6,046 nucleotides of DNA from DATDAW01 sp036524675 (GCA_036524675.1 DATDBU010000103.1:1-6046); one strand, 5' to 3'. Positions 1 to 5,695 are shown, counted from the stretch's first letter. Numbers and translations are program-made. The notes: generated by a model not told the origin, from the sequence alone.

Positions 1-158
1 TGCAAGGCTCCTTGCGATGGTTGCAAGGCTTCTTGCGATGGTTGCAAGGCTTCTTGCGATGGTTGCAAGGCTTCTTGCGATGGTTGCAAGGCTCCTTGCG
101 ATCGTTCCCAGGCTCCTTGCGATCGTTCCCAGGCTCCTTGCGATCGTTCCCAGGCGCC
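1..158. repeat. 21-bp tandem repeat (VNTR), seven full units plus a partial one
   Basis: Seven full 21-bp units run from 12 to 158, preceded by the last 11 bases of another unit at 1-11, so the array probably extends beyond the left edge. Units 1-4 (12-95) are type A: TTGCGATGGTTG followed by CAAGGCTYC. Units 5-7 (96-158) are type B: TTGCGATCGTTC followed by CCAGGCTCC, the last one ending GCGCC. Types differ at three fixed positions and the switch is abrupt. Type A contains the inverted repeat CTTGC-7-GCAAG; the B changes destroy it and create CGATCG. Because 21 is a multiple of three, the array stays open in several frames, but the heptapeptide-like translations resemble no protein I know. 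It lies just 3' of the minus-strand gene ending at 240. Confidence 0.93.
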
Positions 159-193
159 ATCCAATCTTCGGCGGATCGGAAAACCGCGGTCCC

Positions 194-236
194 GCGCCTT
201 CGGCGCCTTGAGTTTCGCAGCCTGCAGATCGGCAGG
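194..236. other. Two short inverted repeats after the cytochrome gene
   Basis: Two small perfect inverted repeats lie between the tandem array and the stop codon at 240-242: GCGCC-TTC-GGCGC (194-206) and CCTGC-6-GCAGG (221-236). The second begins four bases after the stop of the minus-strand gene, where a terminator would sit. Neither is followed by a T-run on the minus strand, so an intrinsic terminator is not well supported. Confidence 0.3.
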
Positions 237-239
237 AGT

Positions 240-1211
240 TTACTCGCCGCGATAAATTCCGCTTCCGCTTGAGGCTGTCGCTGGGTCCCCCGGAACAGGC
301 TTGGTGGGAATGGTCGAGGGAAAGGTTTCCGTCAAGTAAGCGACCAGCGAATCGATTTGCCCGGGGGTGAGGATCCCGCCGTATTCGATGGCAAAGGCGG
401 GCATGAATTTGCCCTCCTCGCTCGAGGTGATCCAGGTGCGCCAATAACCGGCGTCGGTTGCCTTTTGCAGATGTTTCAGATCCGGCACAACGGGGGAGCG
501 ATGCTCCGCCTCGTGGCAGACAGTGCACGCGGTCTGGTAGAGTTCCGCCCCCACCTTACCGAGTGCCGGCGTGCCGTGACACGAAGCGCATTCACCGCGC
601 AAGACGGCCTGACGGCTGACACTCGCGATCCGGAGTTTGCGCATCCGTTCGTCCGGGTTCATCGCTCCAGCGGGCGGTTCCTGGATGTTCGTGCGCACCT
701 GAAGGGTCTTGAATCCGTGATCGGTGATTACAGTCAACGTCTTGTTCACCGCCCCCCGCTTTCCCTCCAGGTTCATGGCCACTTCGATCGTGCCTTTGCT
801 GCCGGAATCGAGCGTCCACGGCGTCGCTGGGAGTTTCGGTTTTGTGCAGCCGCAGGTCGCACGGACGCCGGTGATGACGATCGGTTCGGACGACACGTTG
901 CTAACAACGAAGCTGAAGGACACTTGCGCGGTGCCGAAGGGCACTGTCACCTGCTGCGTTTCCGCGTCCAAAGCCAGCTTGCCGTCCGGGAGGGGCGGCC
1001 CTATTGGTGGCGTCTCCGAGGGAAGTTTCGCGCGAATGCTTGCGGACTGCACCGGCCCGTAGGGTGCAGAACGTGGTTCGAACTGCACGGGTGGAGCGTT
1101 TCCTGGCGGAGGAGCAGCGCGCACTTCCTCAGCCGCCGCGTGGGAAAAGGCCAGCAAGCCAATGCTAACCAGACCAGGGAGGGTGGCGAGGATGGCTAGG
1201 GCGTTAACCAT
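240..1211 (-). CDS. Exported DUF1573 domain plus c-type cytochrome fusion protein
   Basis: The predicted protein has 323 residues. A signal peptide or N-terminal membrane anchor occupies residues 1-27 (hydrophobic stretch ending FSHAAA). A proline-rich linker runs to about 75, followed by a DUF1573-type beta-sandwich (about 76-178) with that family's characteristic ATCGC motif (C120, C122). The C-terminal part (about 200-298) is cytochrome c-like, with two heme-binding motifs, CASCH (208-212) and CTVCH (229-233). The second begins a normal class I domain whose likely distal ligand is M270 in KFMPAF, ending in the usual LTPGQIDSLVAYL helix. The tail after 298 is low complexity. I chose the ATG at 1211 because AAGGA lies four bases upstream and the signal sequence begins there; an in-frame ATG at 1346 would put a charged, unlikely leader in front of it. 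The role is probably periplasmic electron transfer, perhaps for the propeller enzyme encoded upstream. The substrate or partner is not visible in the sequence. Confidence 0.88.
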   Translation of the reverse strand: MVNALAILATLPGLVSIGLLAFSHAAAEEVRAAPPPGNAPPVQFEPRSAPYGPVQSASIRAKLPSETPPIGPPLPDGKLALDAETQQVTVPFGTAQVSFSFVVSNVSSEPIVITGVRATCGCTKPKLPATPWTLDSGSKGTIEVAMNLEGKRGAVNKTLTVITDHGFKTLQVRTNIQEPPAGAMNPDERMRKLRIASVSRQAVLRGECASCHGTPALGKVGAELYQTACTVCHEAEHRSPVVPDLKHLQKATDAGYWRTWITSSEEGKFMPAFAIEYGGILTPGQIDSLVAYLTETFPSTIPTKPVPGDPATASSGSGIYRGE

Positions 1212-1525
1212 CAGGTCCTTTCCGCACGCCCGCCGCTGCTCAAACTCGATCGGCTGCGGATCGTTCGCACTCTGGGATGACCCGCCATCCTGTCTTGCTC
1301 TCAGGCTGGACCGACCTGCTCGTCTGGATCTGCTCAAGATGTGCACGATGCGTGTATGATCTGGAATTCGGGCCCGATATAGGATGCCGCAACATAGTGT
1401 CCGCCCTACGGTCCCCGCGGGAGGATCGCCTCCCGTAAAGCGCGATGGAATGGACTGTCAGTGTTTCCGTGTCGCACGCATCCGGCTACCCGCGCAGATC
1501 GGTGACAGGGATTGAGGTGTCCGGC
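1212..1525. other. Intergenic gap between the two exported redox genes, with one perfect hairpin
   Basis: The 314 bases separating the two minus-strand genes hold no convincing coding sequence. The notable structure is a perfect 7-bp stem with a four-base loop, CGGGAGG-ATCG-CCTCCCG, at 1418-1435. It could end the upstream transcript or form part of the leader of the gene at 1211. No T-run follows it on either strand. No good sigma-70 pair was found, so whether the two genes share a transcript cannot be decided. Confidence 0.5.
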
Positions 1526-3103
1526 TCAGTCCGGCAGCCCAAACGCGTACAACTTGTTGTTCGGTGTTCCGAACCCGAAGTTGCTGTAGCCGGAGCCCCA
1601 GAATAGCATGCCCTCGGAAATGGCGGCACCCGATAGGCTAGATCCGCCGCTGGGGAAGCTCCACAACACTTCACCGGTCGCCGCGTTTAGAGCATACATA
1701 TACCCCTGCGGGTCGAGCGAAGCGCCGAAGACCAAGCCATTGGCAGTCGTGACTGGACCGGAGGTCGCACCGCCGTGTGGCGGCCGTGTCTCCCAGAGCC
1801 GTGCCCCCGTAGCGGCGTTCAGACCTGTCCACACGCCGGTTGTGAGACCGCTTTCAGTCCACGGCACGAGATTGGAATTGGCGTTTGCCGTGTAGACACG
1901 GTCGCCGTCAACAGCCGAGCCCCACTGGAGGCCACCGGCAGTTCCCCCGGGGCCCGCCTGTGTCACCCACATCACGGCCCCGTTGTCGGGGTTGAGCGCC
2001 CAATACTGGCCGCTCTTCTGCCCGGCACCCACAAGTTCGATTTTCCTGCCGCTTCCTCCCTTGGCAGTGAACAACGCCGGAGCTTGACCGAAGTCGTAGT
2101 CGGGCCCCGCCGGCTCGGGACAATTGTCGCCATCGCCGAAGAACGGAAGGCAGTCCACCGTCCAGGCATCGTAAGCAAGTGCCCGGGTGGACCAGCGGAT
2201 GGCGCCGGTCTTTAGATCGAGAGCCATGATGCTGTCGAAGTAGTCATCGGCCGGCACTGAGGCTGCCTTCGCAACTGGATCGTCACCAGCCGCGGCTACG
2301 CGGTCAAGCACCTCCTGCGGCACTGAGTAGTTGTTACCGGTAGCGACGTAAACCTGGCCGCGTTTCGTGTCGATGGCCGGTGAACTGCCCCAGATCGCGT
2401 TCCCAGTGTATCCAACCGGCGCCATGTAGGTCTTCCACAGGATCTGCCCCGTGGCGAGGTCGAGGGCGAGCATGCTGCCCCGGAAGGACAACTGATAGCC
2501 GGGAACGAACGCCGCGAGGGCCTCTTCCTGTGACGCGACACCTATGTACACGCGGCCGTCGAACACGGTTGCGGATTGGGTAATAATCGCTGCCAGGTGT
2601 GAGTCCACCTGAGTGCTCCAGACCAGCGCTCCCGTAAATTTATTGAAGGCGAGCACCTTGCCCCCCACCCCACCTCCACTAAGTATTGATCCCTGGGTGC
2701 CGACTATCACCTTGTCCTCGGTTACCGCCGGGGTGGCGCGAGCCTTGTCACCCACCACGCCGCTAGCGTCTGGAATGCTGGCGGTCCATTTCAAGGCGCC
2801 CGTCTTTTTATCGACCGCATACAGGTTCCCGGCCCAATCGGGAACATACACGGTCTTGTCGTCCACGGCCGGCGTAGCCGAAACGTCACCGACGGTCGTG
2901 AACGCCCATTTCGTGGTCAGACTGTCCACGTTCGCAACGCTCAGCTTCTTTTCAGATTTCTGGTAGCGGGTGTTTTGCGTGTTGCCTCCCGCCGAATTCC
3001 ACTCCTGAGCCGCCGATGCTGCGTTAGGCGTTAGCAGCATTTTAGCCAGTGCCGCGGCGGCTAATAAGGTGGTTCGAACGGTGTGGAATGATTTCAGTTT
3101 CAT
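1526..3103 (-). CDS. Secreted PQQ-binding-like beta-propeller protein, polyvinyl-alcohol-dehydrogenase-like
   Basis: The protein has 525 residues. A Sec signal peptide (residues 1-31, cleavage likely after ASA) sends it to the periplasm. Seven copies of the propeller docking motif, roughly A-(L/V/F)-(D/N)-x-x-T-G-x-x-x-W, start near residues 95, 151, 212, 293, 368, 426 and 470. The closing strand KLYAFGLPD at the C terminus fits an eight-bladed quinoprotein fold. Motifs typical of the polyvinyl-alcohol-dehydrogenase-like branch are WGSSPAID (239-246), ATGNNYS (254-260), the spaced cysteines C318 and C328, and PDYDFG (334-339), whose Asp is a candidate catalytic base. There is no CXXCH motif, unlike quinohemoproteins, so electrons would need an external acceptor. 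The neighbouring diheme protein is a candidate. The enzyme probably oxidises an alcohol or sugar-like substrate, but the substrate and true PQQ binding are inferred. The ATG at 3103 fits the signal peptide, although no clear Shine-Dalgarno precedes it. Confidence 0.87.
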   Translation of the reverse strand: MKLKSFHTVRTTLLAAAALAKMLLTPNAASAAQEWNSAGGNTQNTRYQKSEKKLSVANVDSLTTKWAFTTVGDVSATPAVDDKTVYVPDWAGNLYAVDKKTGALKWTASIPDASGVVGDKARATPAVTEDKVIVGTQGSILSGGGVGGKVLAFNKFTGALVWSTQVDSHLAAIITQSATVFDGRVYIGVASQEEALAAFVPGYQLSFRGSMLALDLATGQILWKTYMAPVGYTGNAIWGSSPAIDTKRGQVYVATGNNYSVPQEVLDRVAAAGDDPVAKAASVPADDYFDSIMALDLKTGAIRWSTRALAYDAWTVDCLPFFGDGDNCPEPAGPDYDFGQAPALFTAKGGSGRKIELVGAGQKSGQYWALNPDNGAVMWVTQAGPGGTAGGLQWGSAVDGDRVYTANANSNLVPWTESGLTTGVWTGLNAATGARLWETRPPHGGATSGPVTTANGLVFGASLDPQGYMYALNAATGEVLWSFPSGGSSLSGAAISEGMLFWGSGYSNFGFGTPNNKLYAFGLPD

Positions 3104-3190
3104 GGGGGGTCGTGGTGGGTTGAAACACTAGCAAGAGCACGCTTTCAGCTTTAGCTTTTGAACGCGAGCTAAATACAAAACCAATTTCCG

Positions 3191-3274
3191 AAACACCGTT
3201 GGGGAGAGAAATCCAATGGAGCCGTGGGCACGCAGCGGATTGTGAAAGGAGTGGATGCACTCAAACGAGCGGAA
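3191..3274 (-). pseudogene. C-terminal relic of an IS3-family transposase (OrfB)
   Basis: The minus-strand frame reads FECIHSFHNPLRAHGSIGF followed by LSPTVF. This matches the pattern near the end of IS3-family OrfB integrase domains (I-x-x-F/Y-H/Y-N-x-x-R-x-H-x-x-x-G-x-L-S-P-x-x-F). Only about 28 residues remain. Upstream the frame enters the palindromic repeat at 3280-3335, and no DDE catalytic core is present. Downstream the frame continues to a TAG at 3128-3130 with residues I cannot match to the family. The relic lies about 90 bp upstream of the propeller gene, so that gene's promoter region may derive from insertion-sequence DNA. The identification is based on motif recognition alone. 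Confidence 0.6.
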
Positions 3275-3304
3275 AAACAAAGGAGAGGCGGTTTCCAACC
3301 GCCT
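3270..3304 (-). terminator. Possible rho-independent terminator within a REP-like palindrome
   Basis: On the minus strand a perfect 8-bp stem with a three-base loop (AGGCGGTT-GGA-AACCGCCT, 3304-3286) is followed after four bases by TTTGTTTTT (3281-3273). It lies about 250 bases past the stop of the gene at 3557-4240 and could end its transcript. The hairpin also belongs to a larger repeat, so the terminator role may be incidental. Confidence 0.4.
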
Positions 3305-3335
3305 GAAAACGGGCGCTTGGAAACCGCCCTTCCTT
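3280..3335. repeat. REP-like extragenic palindrome
   Basis: The 19-base arms at 3280-3298 and 3317-3335 are inverted copies: 12 perfect inner pairs (GGCGGTTTCCAA against TTGGAAACCGCC), then one A/C mismatch, one G/T wobble and five further pairs. The 18-base centre holds the second half of an alternative 8-bp hairpin (3286-3304). The 10-mer GAAACCGCCC (3320-3329) recurs at 5647-5656 in another hairpin, suggesting a shared repeat family. It directly abuts the IS3 relic. Confidence 0.75.
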
Positions 3336-3416
3336 GTAAAAAAACCGCGACGACGATTTACCAAAATAAATTAGGCCGTGTTTGAAACAGGTGAACGCAA
3401 ACCGGCGTCGAATGAC

Positions 3417-3449
3417 CCGGCTGCAGGAGGGCGCTCTAGCTGTAGCCGG
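3417..3449. repeat. Second REP-like hairpin in the same intergenic region
   Basis: CCGGCTGCAG (3417-3426) pairs with CTGTAGCCGG (3440-3449), a 10-bp stem with one G/T wobble and a 13-base loop. Neither strand shows a T-run after it, so it looks like an extragenic palindrome rather than a terminator. The surrounding 3336-3556 has no convincing gene. Confidence 0.6.
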
Positions 3450-3556
3450 CATCTGTGAGGTCGGCCTTCGCAGGTATTTCGGCCTGAGTTTTCAAATTCG
3501 GCCTAACCTGTTGAAGAAATCCAATCCTTCAAGAAAAACAGGTAGGCAAGCCAGTG

Positions 3557-4240
3557 TTAGGTGCCTCCAGTGGGCGAACTGTGTGCTGCACCTCGAAAGT
3601 CAGTCGGTTCGGGCTGGCCTTTCTTCTGCGCCTTCTGTCGCGCGATCCGGTGATTCATGTCGGCAGGAATGAAGGTGACAGGCTTCCCGGCCCTGCGTGC
3701 TGCGAGCATTTCGTCCCGGGCGACGTCGCCTCCGCCGATGGCAATGAAAGACGTGCTGCACTCGACCAGCGCTGCCGAGGTGGCCGAAAGGTGATCGGTT
3801 CCCGGGACTTTCCCGCCCCACTGACTGTCTTTGACATAGAACACATAATCCACACACTTCGAGAGTGGAACGCGCTCATCGCGGGCAAGCGTGGAGGCTA
3901 TGCCCATGGTTGTGAATCCCTTTCGCTTTGCAAGTTCGTACACGGCGCCGATTCCCACCTCCGTGGCGCCGATATTGATCAATGTTTTCTTTGGGTCCAG
4001 CCCGTCGAGGACGCGTGAAGCGTGCGCGATCATTGTTTGCGGGTCCTCGTACTGTGCCCCTGAATAGCCGGCGAAGGTCAACACTGTCATCTGCTTGCCG
4101 CGGATGAATGCCTCGATCGTCGCGCCGTTAGCCTCACGCACGTCGCGCGGGCCATCACAGGCGTCGGCCGCACCCAGGGTGACGGCCAGACAGCACGCGA
4201 TCAGGACTGCGGGGCGAAACTCGGAAATGTGGCGGAACAT
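3557..4240 (-). CDS. Exported Rossmann-like (possible SLOG superfamily) protein of unknown function
   Basis: The protein has 227 residues from the ATG at 4240. That start is chosen because it opens directly into a signal peptide (MFRHISEFRP, then a hydrophobic stretch to ADA at about 25-27, with C28 next). Starting at 4324 would bury the signal peptide. An AGAAGAG stretch about nine bases upstream is a weak ribosome site. The mature part alternates strands and helices: TVLTFAGYSG (52-61), KTLINIGATEVG (85-96), GFTTMGIAST (108-117), SFIAIGGGDVARDE (164-177) and GKPVTFIPADM (185-195). The glycine-rich FAGYSG and GGGDVARDE segments recall SLOG/LOG-type nucleotide-binding Rossmann folds, where a similar GG-x(n)-E segment contacts ligand. 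A periplasmic location would be unusual for such a fold. Family membership is an inference from motifs, and no pathway can be assigned. The C-terminal tail (about 200-227) is basic, then low complexity. It has no co-directional neighbour closer than 245 bp. Confidence 0.75.
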   Translation of the reverse strand: MFRHISEFRPAVLIACCLAVTLGAADACDGPRDVREANGATIEAFIRGKQMTVLTFAGYSGAQYEDPQTMIAHASRVLDGLDPKKTLINIGATEVGIGAVYELAKRKGFTTMGIASTLARDERVPLSKCVDYVFYVKDSQWGGKVPGTDHLSATSAALVECSTSFIAIGGGDVARDEMLAARRAGKPVTFIPADMNHRIARQKAQKKGQPEPTDFRGAAHSSPTGGT

Positions 4241-4485
4241 AAATAACGGGCTCTTCTGGGAACAACGGTCCTCTATCAGCAACGGCAATAGCGCTCGCTG
4301 CGCGGAATTGTTCACCGATCCCATTCATACGAGGGATTCCGTGGATTCATCAAGCACGACGTCATCGCGCGGCCAACGAAAAATAGGACGGTTCAAGTGC
4401 CGTACTGGATTTGGTGCTTCGCGCCTCTAACTCCAAGCCGTCACTCTTCCACACCGGCTACTCACAAGGCGGTCATCCAGCAAAA
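4241..4485. other. Intergenic gap without recognised features
   Basis: The stretch between the hicB stop and the start of the SLOG-like gene holds no recognisable gene, repeat or strong hairpin. Open frames crossing it are short and resemble no protein I know. It presumably carries the promoter of the gene at 4240, but no convincing -35/-10 pair was found. Confidence 0.45.
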
Positions 4486-4695
4486 TTATACTTCACAAAA
4501 AGCCGGCTCAGAGCGGGGCGCAGGTATCGGGTATCCTTCTTCTCGAAGGCCATCCAAATGAAATTCAATGGCTTCCTTCATGTTTTTTTCAACTTCAGCC
4601 CTGGTTTTGCCCGTCGAAATACAGCCGGGAAGATCCGGAGAATAGGCGGAGAAACCGGTGGCGGTAGGCTCAAGGATAATCAAGTATCGACTCAT
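4486..4695 (-). CDS. hicB: HicB-family antitoxin (short form)
   Basis: This 69-residue protein is the antitoxin of a type II HicAB module, which binds and blocks the HicA mRNA interferase. It is a compact UPF0150/HicB RNase-H-like domain: strand MSRYLIILEP, then the signature GFSAYSPDLPGC (14-25), G-K-T (29-31), the helix with EAIEFHLDGL (41-50) and the closing IPAPRSEPAF. The ATG at 4695 is chosen because the family's N-terminal motif begins there and AGGTC lies just upstream; the open frame to 4839 runs through hicA in another frame. There is no C-terminal helix-turn-helix or ribbon-helix-helix, so this short form probably does not bind DNA by itself. In the ancestral reading, the hicA stop overlaps the start as ATGA, indicating translational coupling. 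Confidence 0.88.
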   Translation of the reverse strand: MSRYLIILEPTATGFSAYSPDLPGCISTGKTRAEVEKNMKEAIEFHLDGLREEGYPIPAPRSEPAFCEV

Positions 4696-4711
4696 TTTAG
4701 ACCTGCTTGTT

Positions 4712-4876
4712 TCAAAATACTGTTTTGGGTTTTGGGGCAAGATCATCGTTGAGGTGTCCGGGAATTGTGACCAATCCGGGTTTGGAGGGATGTTTGAACT
4801 GCCGATGGCTCCCCCTGGTGCGGACAAGATACCATCCATCGTCTTGGACCAGTTTGAGGACGTCCCGGACTTTCAT
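4712..4876 (-). pseudogene. hicA: HicA-family toxin with a C-terminal frameshift
   Basis: The ATG at 4876 opens MKVRDVLKLVQDDGWYLVRT, then RGSHRQFKHP, SKPGLVTIPG and HLNDDLAPK, an almost complete HicA mRNA interferase with the double-stranded-RNA-binding-like fold. The catalytic His is H24 in GSHRQF. After K49 the frame goes wrong: it reads PKTVF and stops at 4712, giving 54 residues. Restoring one base within 4727-4733 (runs TTTT, GGG, TTTT, GGGG on the plus strand) gives TQNSILKQAGLK, the usual family C terminus, and a TGA at 4694-4692 overlapping the hicB ATG by four bases. The restored length is 61 residues, normal for HicA. The last helix is therefore lost unless the indel is a sequencing error. 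The catalytic part is intact, so partial activity cannot be excluded. Only a weak ribosome site precedes the start. Confidence 0.88.
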
Positions 4877-4930
4877 TCAGTCTTCGCGGGGCAAGACTTT
4901 TTGGGAGTGTTTGAAAAGGTGGACGCATAC

Positions 4931-4954
4931 CGGGGTCGAAGATCCAAGACCCCG
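4931..4954. repeat. Hairpin upstream of hicA
   Basis: CGGGGTC (4931-4937) and GACCCCG (4948-4954) form a perfect 7-bp stem around a 10-base loop, 55 bases upstream of the hicA start. It might be a leader structure, an operator or another dispersed palindrome. The stretch 4955-5040 between it and the palindrome cluster shows no gene and no clear promoter. Confidence 0.5.
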
Positions 4955-5043
4955 TATCTGTTTAGCCTGGATGCAAAGTTTCCAAAAAAGGGCAGAAGCC
5001 TGAGTGACCCGGGGGCATTCGAAATCCAGCCGGAGGGGTGAAA

Positions 5044-5155
5044 TCACCGCTTCGGTGAGAACACGACCCGTGACCCGAAGGGTTCTCCGATTTATAGCCG
5101 GTTGGTGAAACCACCGGTTCCATGCGTTAAAAACAGGACTCGTCCTGAAGGGACG
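5044..5155 (+). repeat. REP-like palindrome cluster, left copy
   Basis: Four hairpins follow each other: TCACCG-CTT-CGGTGA (5044-5058), ACCC-GAA-GGGT (5073-5083), CCGGTTGGT-GAA-ACCACCGG with one bulged T (5098-5117), and CGTCC-TGAA-GGGACG (5141-5155). The last three, with the linkers ATAGCCGG and CCGGTTCCAT, recur in the same order but on the opposite strand at 5510-5589. The cluster sits immediately 3' of the transposase relic at 5185, the arrangement expected of a RAYT gene with its REP sequences. Confidence 0.85.
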
Positions 5156-5184
5156 TGCGATGCGATCGGGACGGCATTACCGCG

Positions 5185-5454
5185 TCACTCCAGATACTTC
5201 GGATCGAATTCAATGCCGTGACGTTCCAGAAACTGCACGTATTCCTCTCGAAACGTCCGAGTCCGGTGATGTTCCTCCTGATGTTCGATGTAGTCTGCGA
5301 CTTTCGACACCGCAGAACGGCTAACAGTGAAGACCCCGTAACCTTGCTGCCAGGCAAATGCCGCGATACGGATTTCTTCATGCTCCCATTTGGAGGACCG
5401 GGATTTGATTTCGCGAAGCACGTCCGCCAATGAAGTCGCGGCTCTAAGACGAAC
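5185..5454 (-). pseudogene. C-terminal half of a REP-associated tyrosine transposase (IS200-like, Y1_Tnp)
   Basis: The frame reads ATSLADVLREIKSRSSKW, then FAWQQGYGVFTVSRSAV, ADYIEHQEEHHRTRTFREEY and LERHGIEFDPKYLE before the TGA at 5185-5187. These are the well-known C-terminal motifs of Y1/HUH transposases of the RAYT type. The likely nucleophile is the Tyr in ADYIEHQ. The N-terminal half, including the HUH metal-binding motif, is missing: upstream of about 5454 the frame no longer looks like the family and meets a TGA at 5487-5485. Intact members are roughly twice this length. Initiation from the TTG at 5430 would give 81 residues, but that product could not be a functional transposase. 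Flanking inverted palindrome modules support the RAYT assignment. Confidence 0.85.
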
Positions 5455-5509
5455 TTCGTGCCGAAACGATGTGTTAATACAAACTCAGGCGTGCCGAGCC
5501 TGTTCCGCT

Positions 5510-5589
5510 CGTCCCTCCGGGACGATGGCCGTTTTTCTTATGGAACCGGTGCTTCACCACCGGCTATGTATCCAATGACCCTTCGGGTC
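5510..5589 (-). repeat. REP-like palindrome cluster, right copy in inverted orientation
   Basis: Reading the minus strand gives the same module as 5072-5155: GACCC-GAA-GGGTC (5589-5577), CATAGCCGGTGGTGAAGCAC then CGGTTCCAT (centred on the hairpin 5546-5563, stem CCGGTG/CACCGG), and CGTCCC-GGA-GGGACG (5524-5510). The linkers also align, including an AAAAAC tract. The two copies are about 80 and 84 bases long and face each other across the transposase relic. Confidence 0.85.
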
Positions 5590-5635
5590 GCCGACTTCGC
5601 CATCCATGACCGTTGGAAGCCGTGGATGATGTCCA

Positions 5636-5695
5636 GCGGTTTTATCGAAACCGCCCTGCCAATGTTTTTGGTAGGGACGTTTCGACGAAACGTCC
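5636..5695. repeat. Two further strong hairpins beside the right REP-like cluster
   Basis: GCGGTTT-TATCG-AAACCGC (5636-5654) is a perfect 7-bp stem and GGACGTTTC-GAC-GAAACGTCC (5675-5695) a perfect 9-bp stem. The first shares the 10-mer GAAACCGCCC with the palindrome at 3280-3335. They extend the palindrome-rich zone outside the transposase module. No protein-coding signal explains them. Confidence 0.75.

Noticed and set aside
12..272. Open frame of heptapeptide repeats through the tandem array
   Set aside because: It is open only because the 21-bp unit is divisible by three. There is no family resemblance, no good ribosome site, and it runs into the 3' end of the cytochrome gene.
357..1199. 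Long plus-strand frame of 280 codons opposite the cytochrome gene
   Set aside because: It is antisense to a well-supported exported protein with recognisable domains. Its own translation shows no domain.
1376..1400. TATATC and TATGTT as -10 boxes for the cytochrome gene
   Set aside because: No acceptable -35 element at 16-18 bases was found on the minus strand.
4743..4928. Minus-strand 61-codon frame over the hicA region
   Set aside because: The true HicA motifs (GSHRQFKHP and VTIPGH) lie in another frame starting at 4876; this one is a shadow.
4658..5041. Plus-strand 127-codon frame
   Set aside because: It lies antisense to hicA and the start of hicB and has no recognisable domain.
5072..5589. 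CRISPR-like arrangement of repeats
   Set aside because: There are only two module copies in opposite orientation with a transposase relic between them, no regular spacers and no cas genes.
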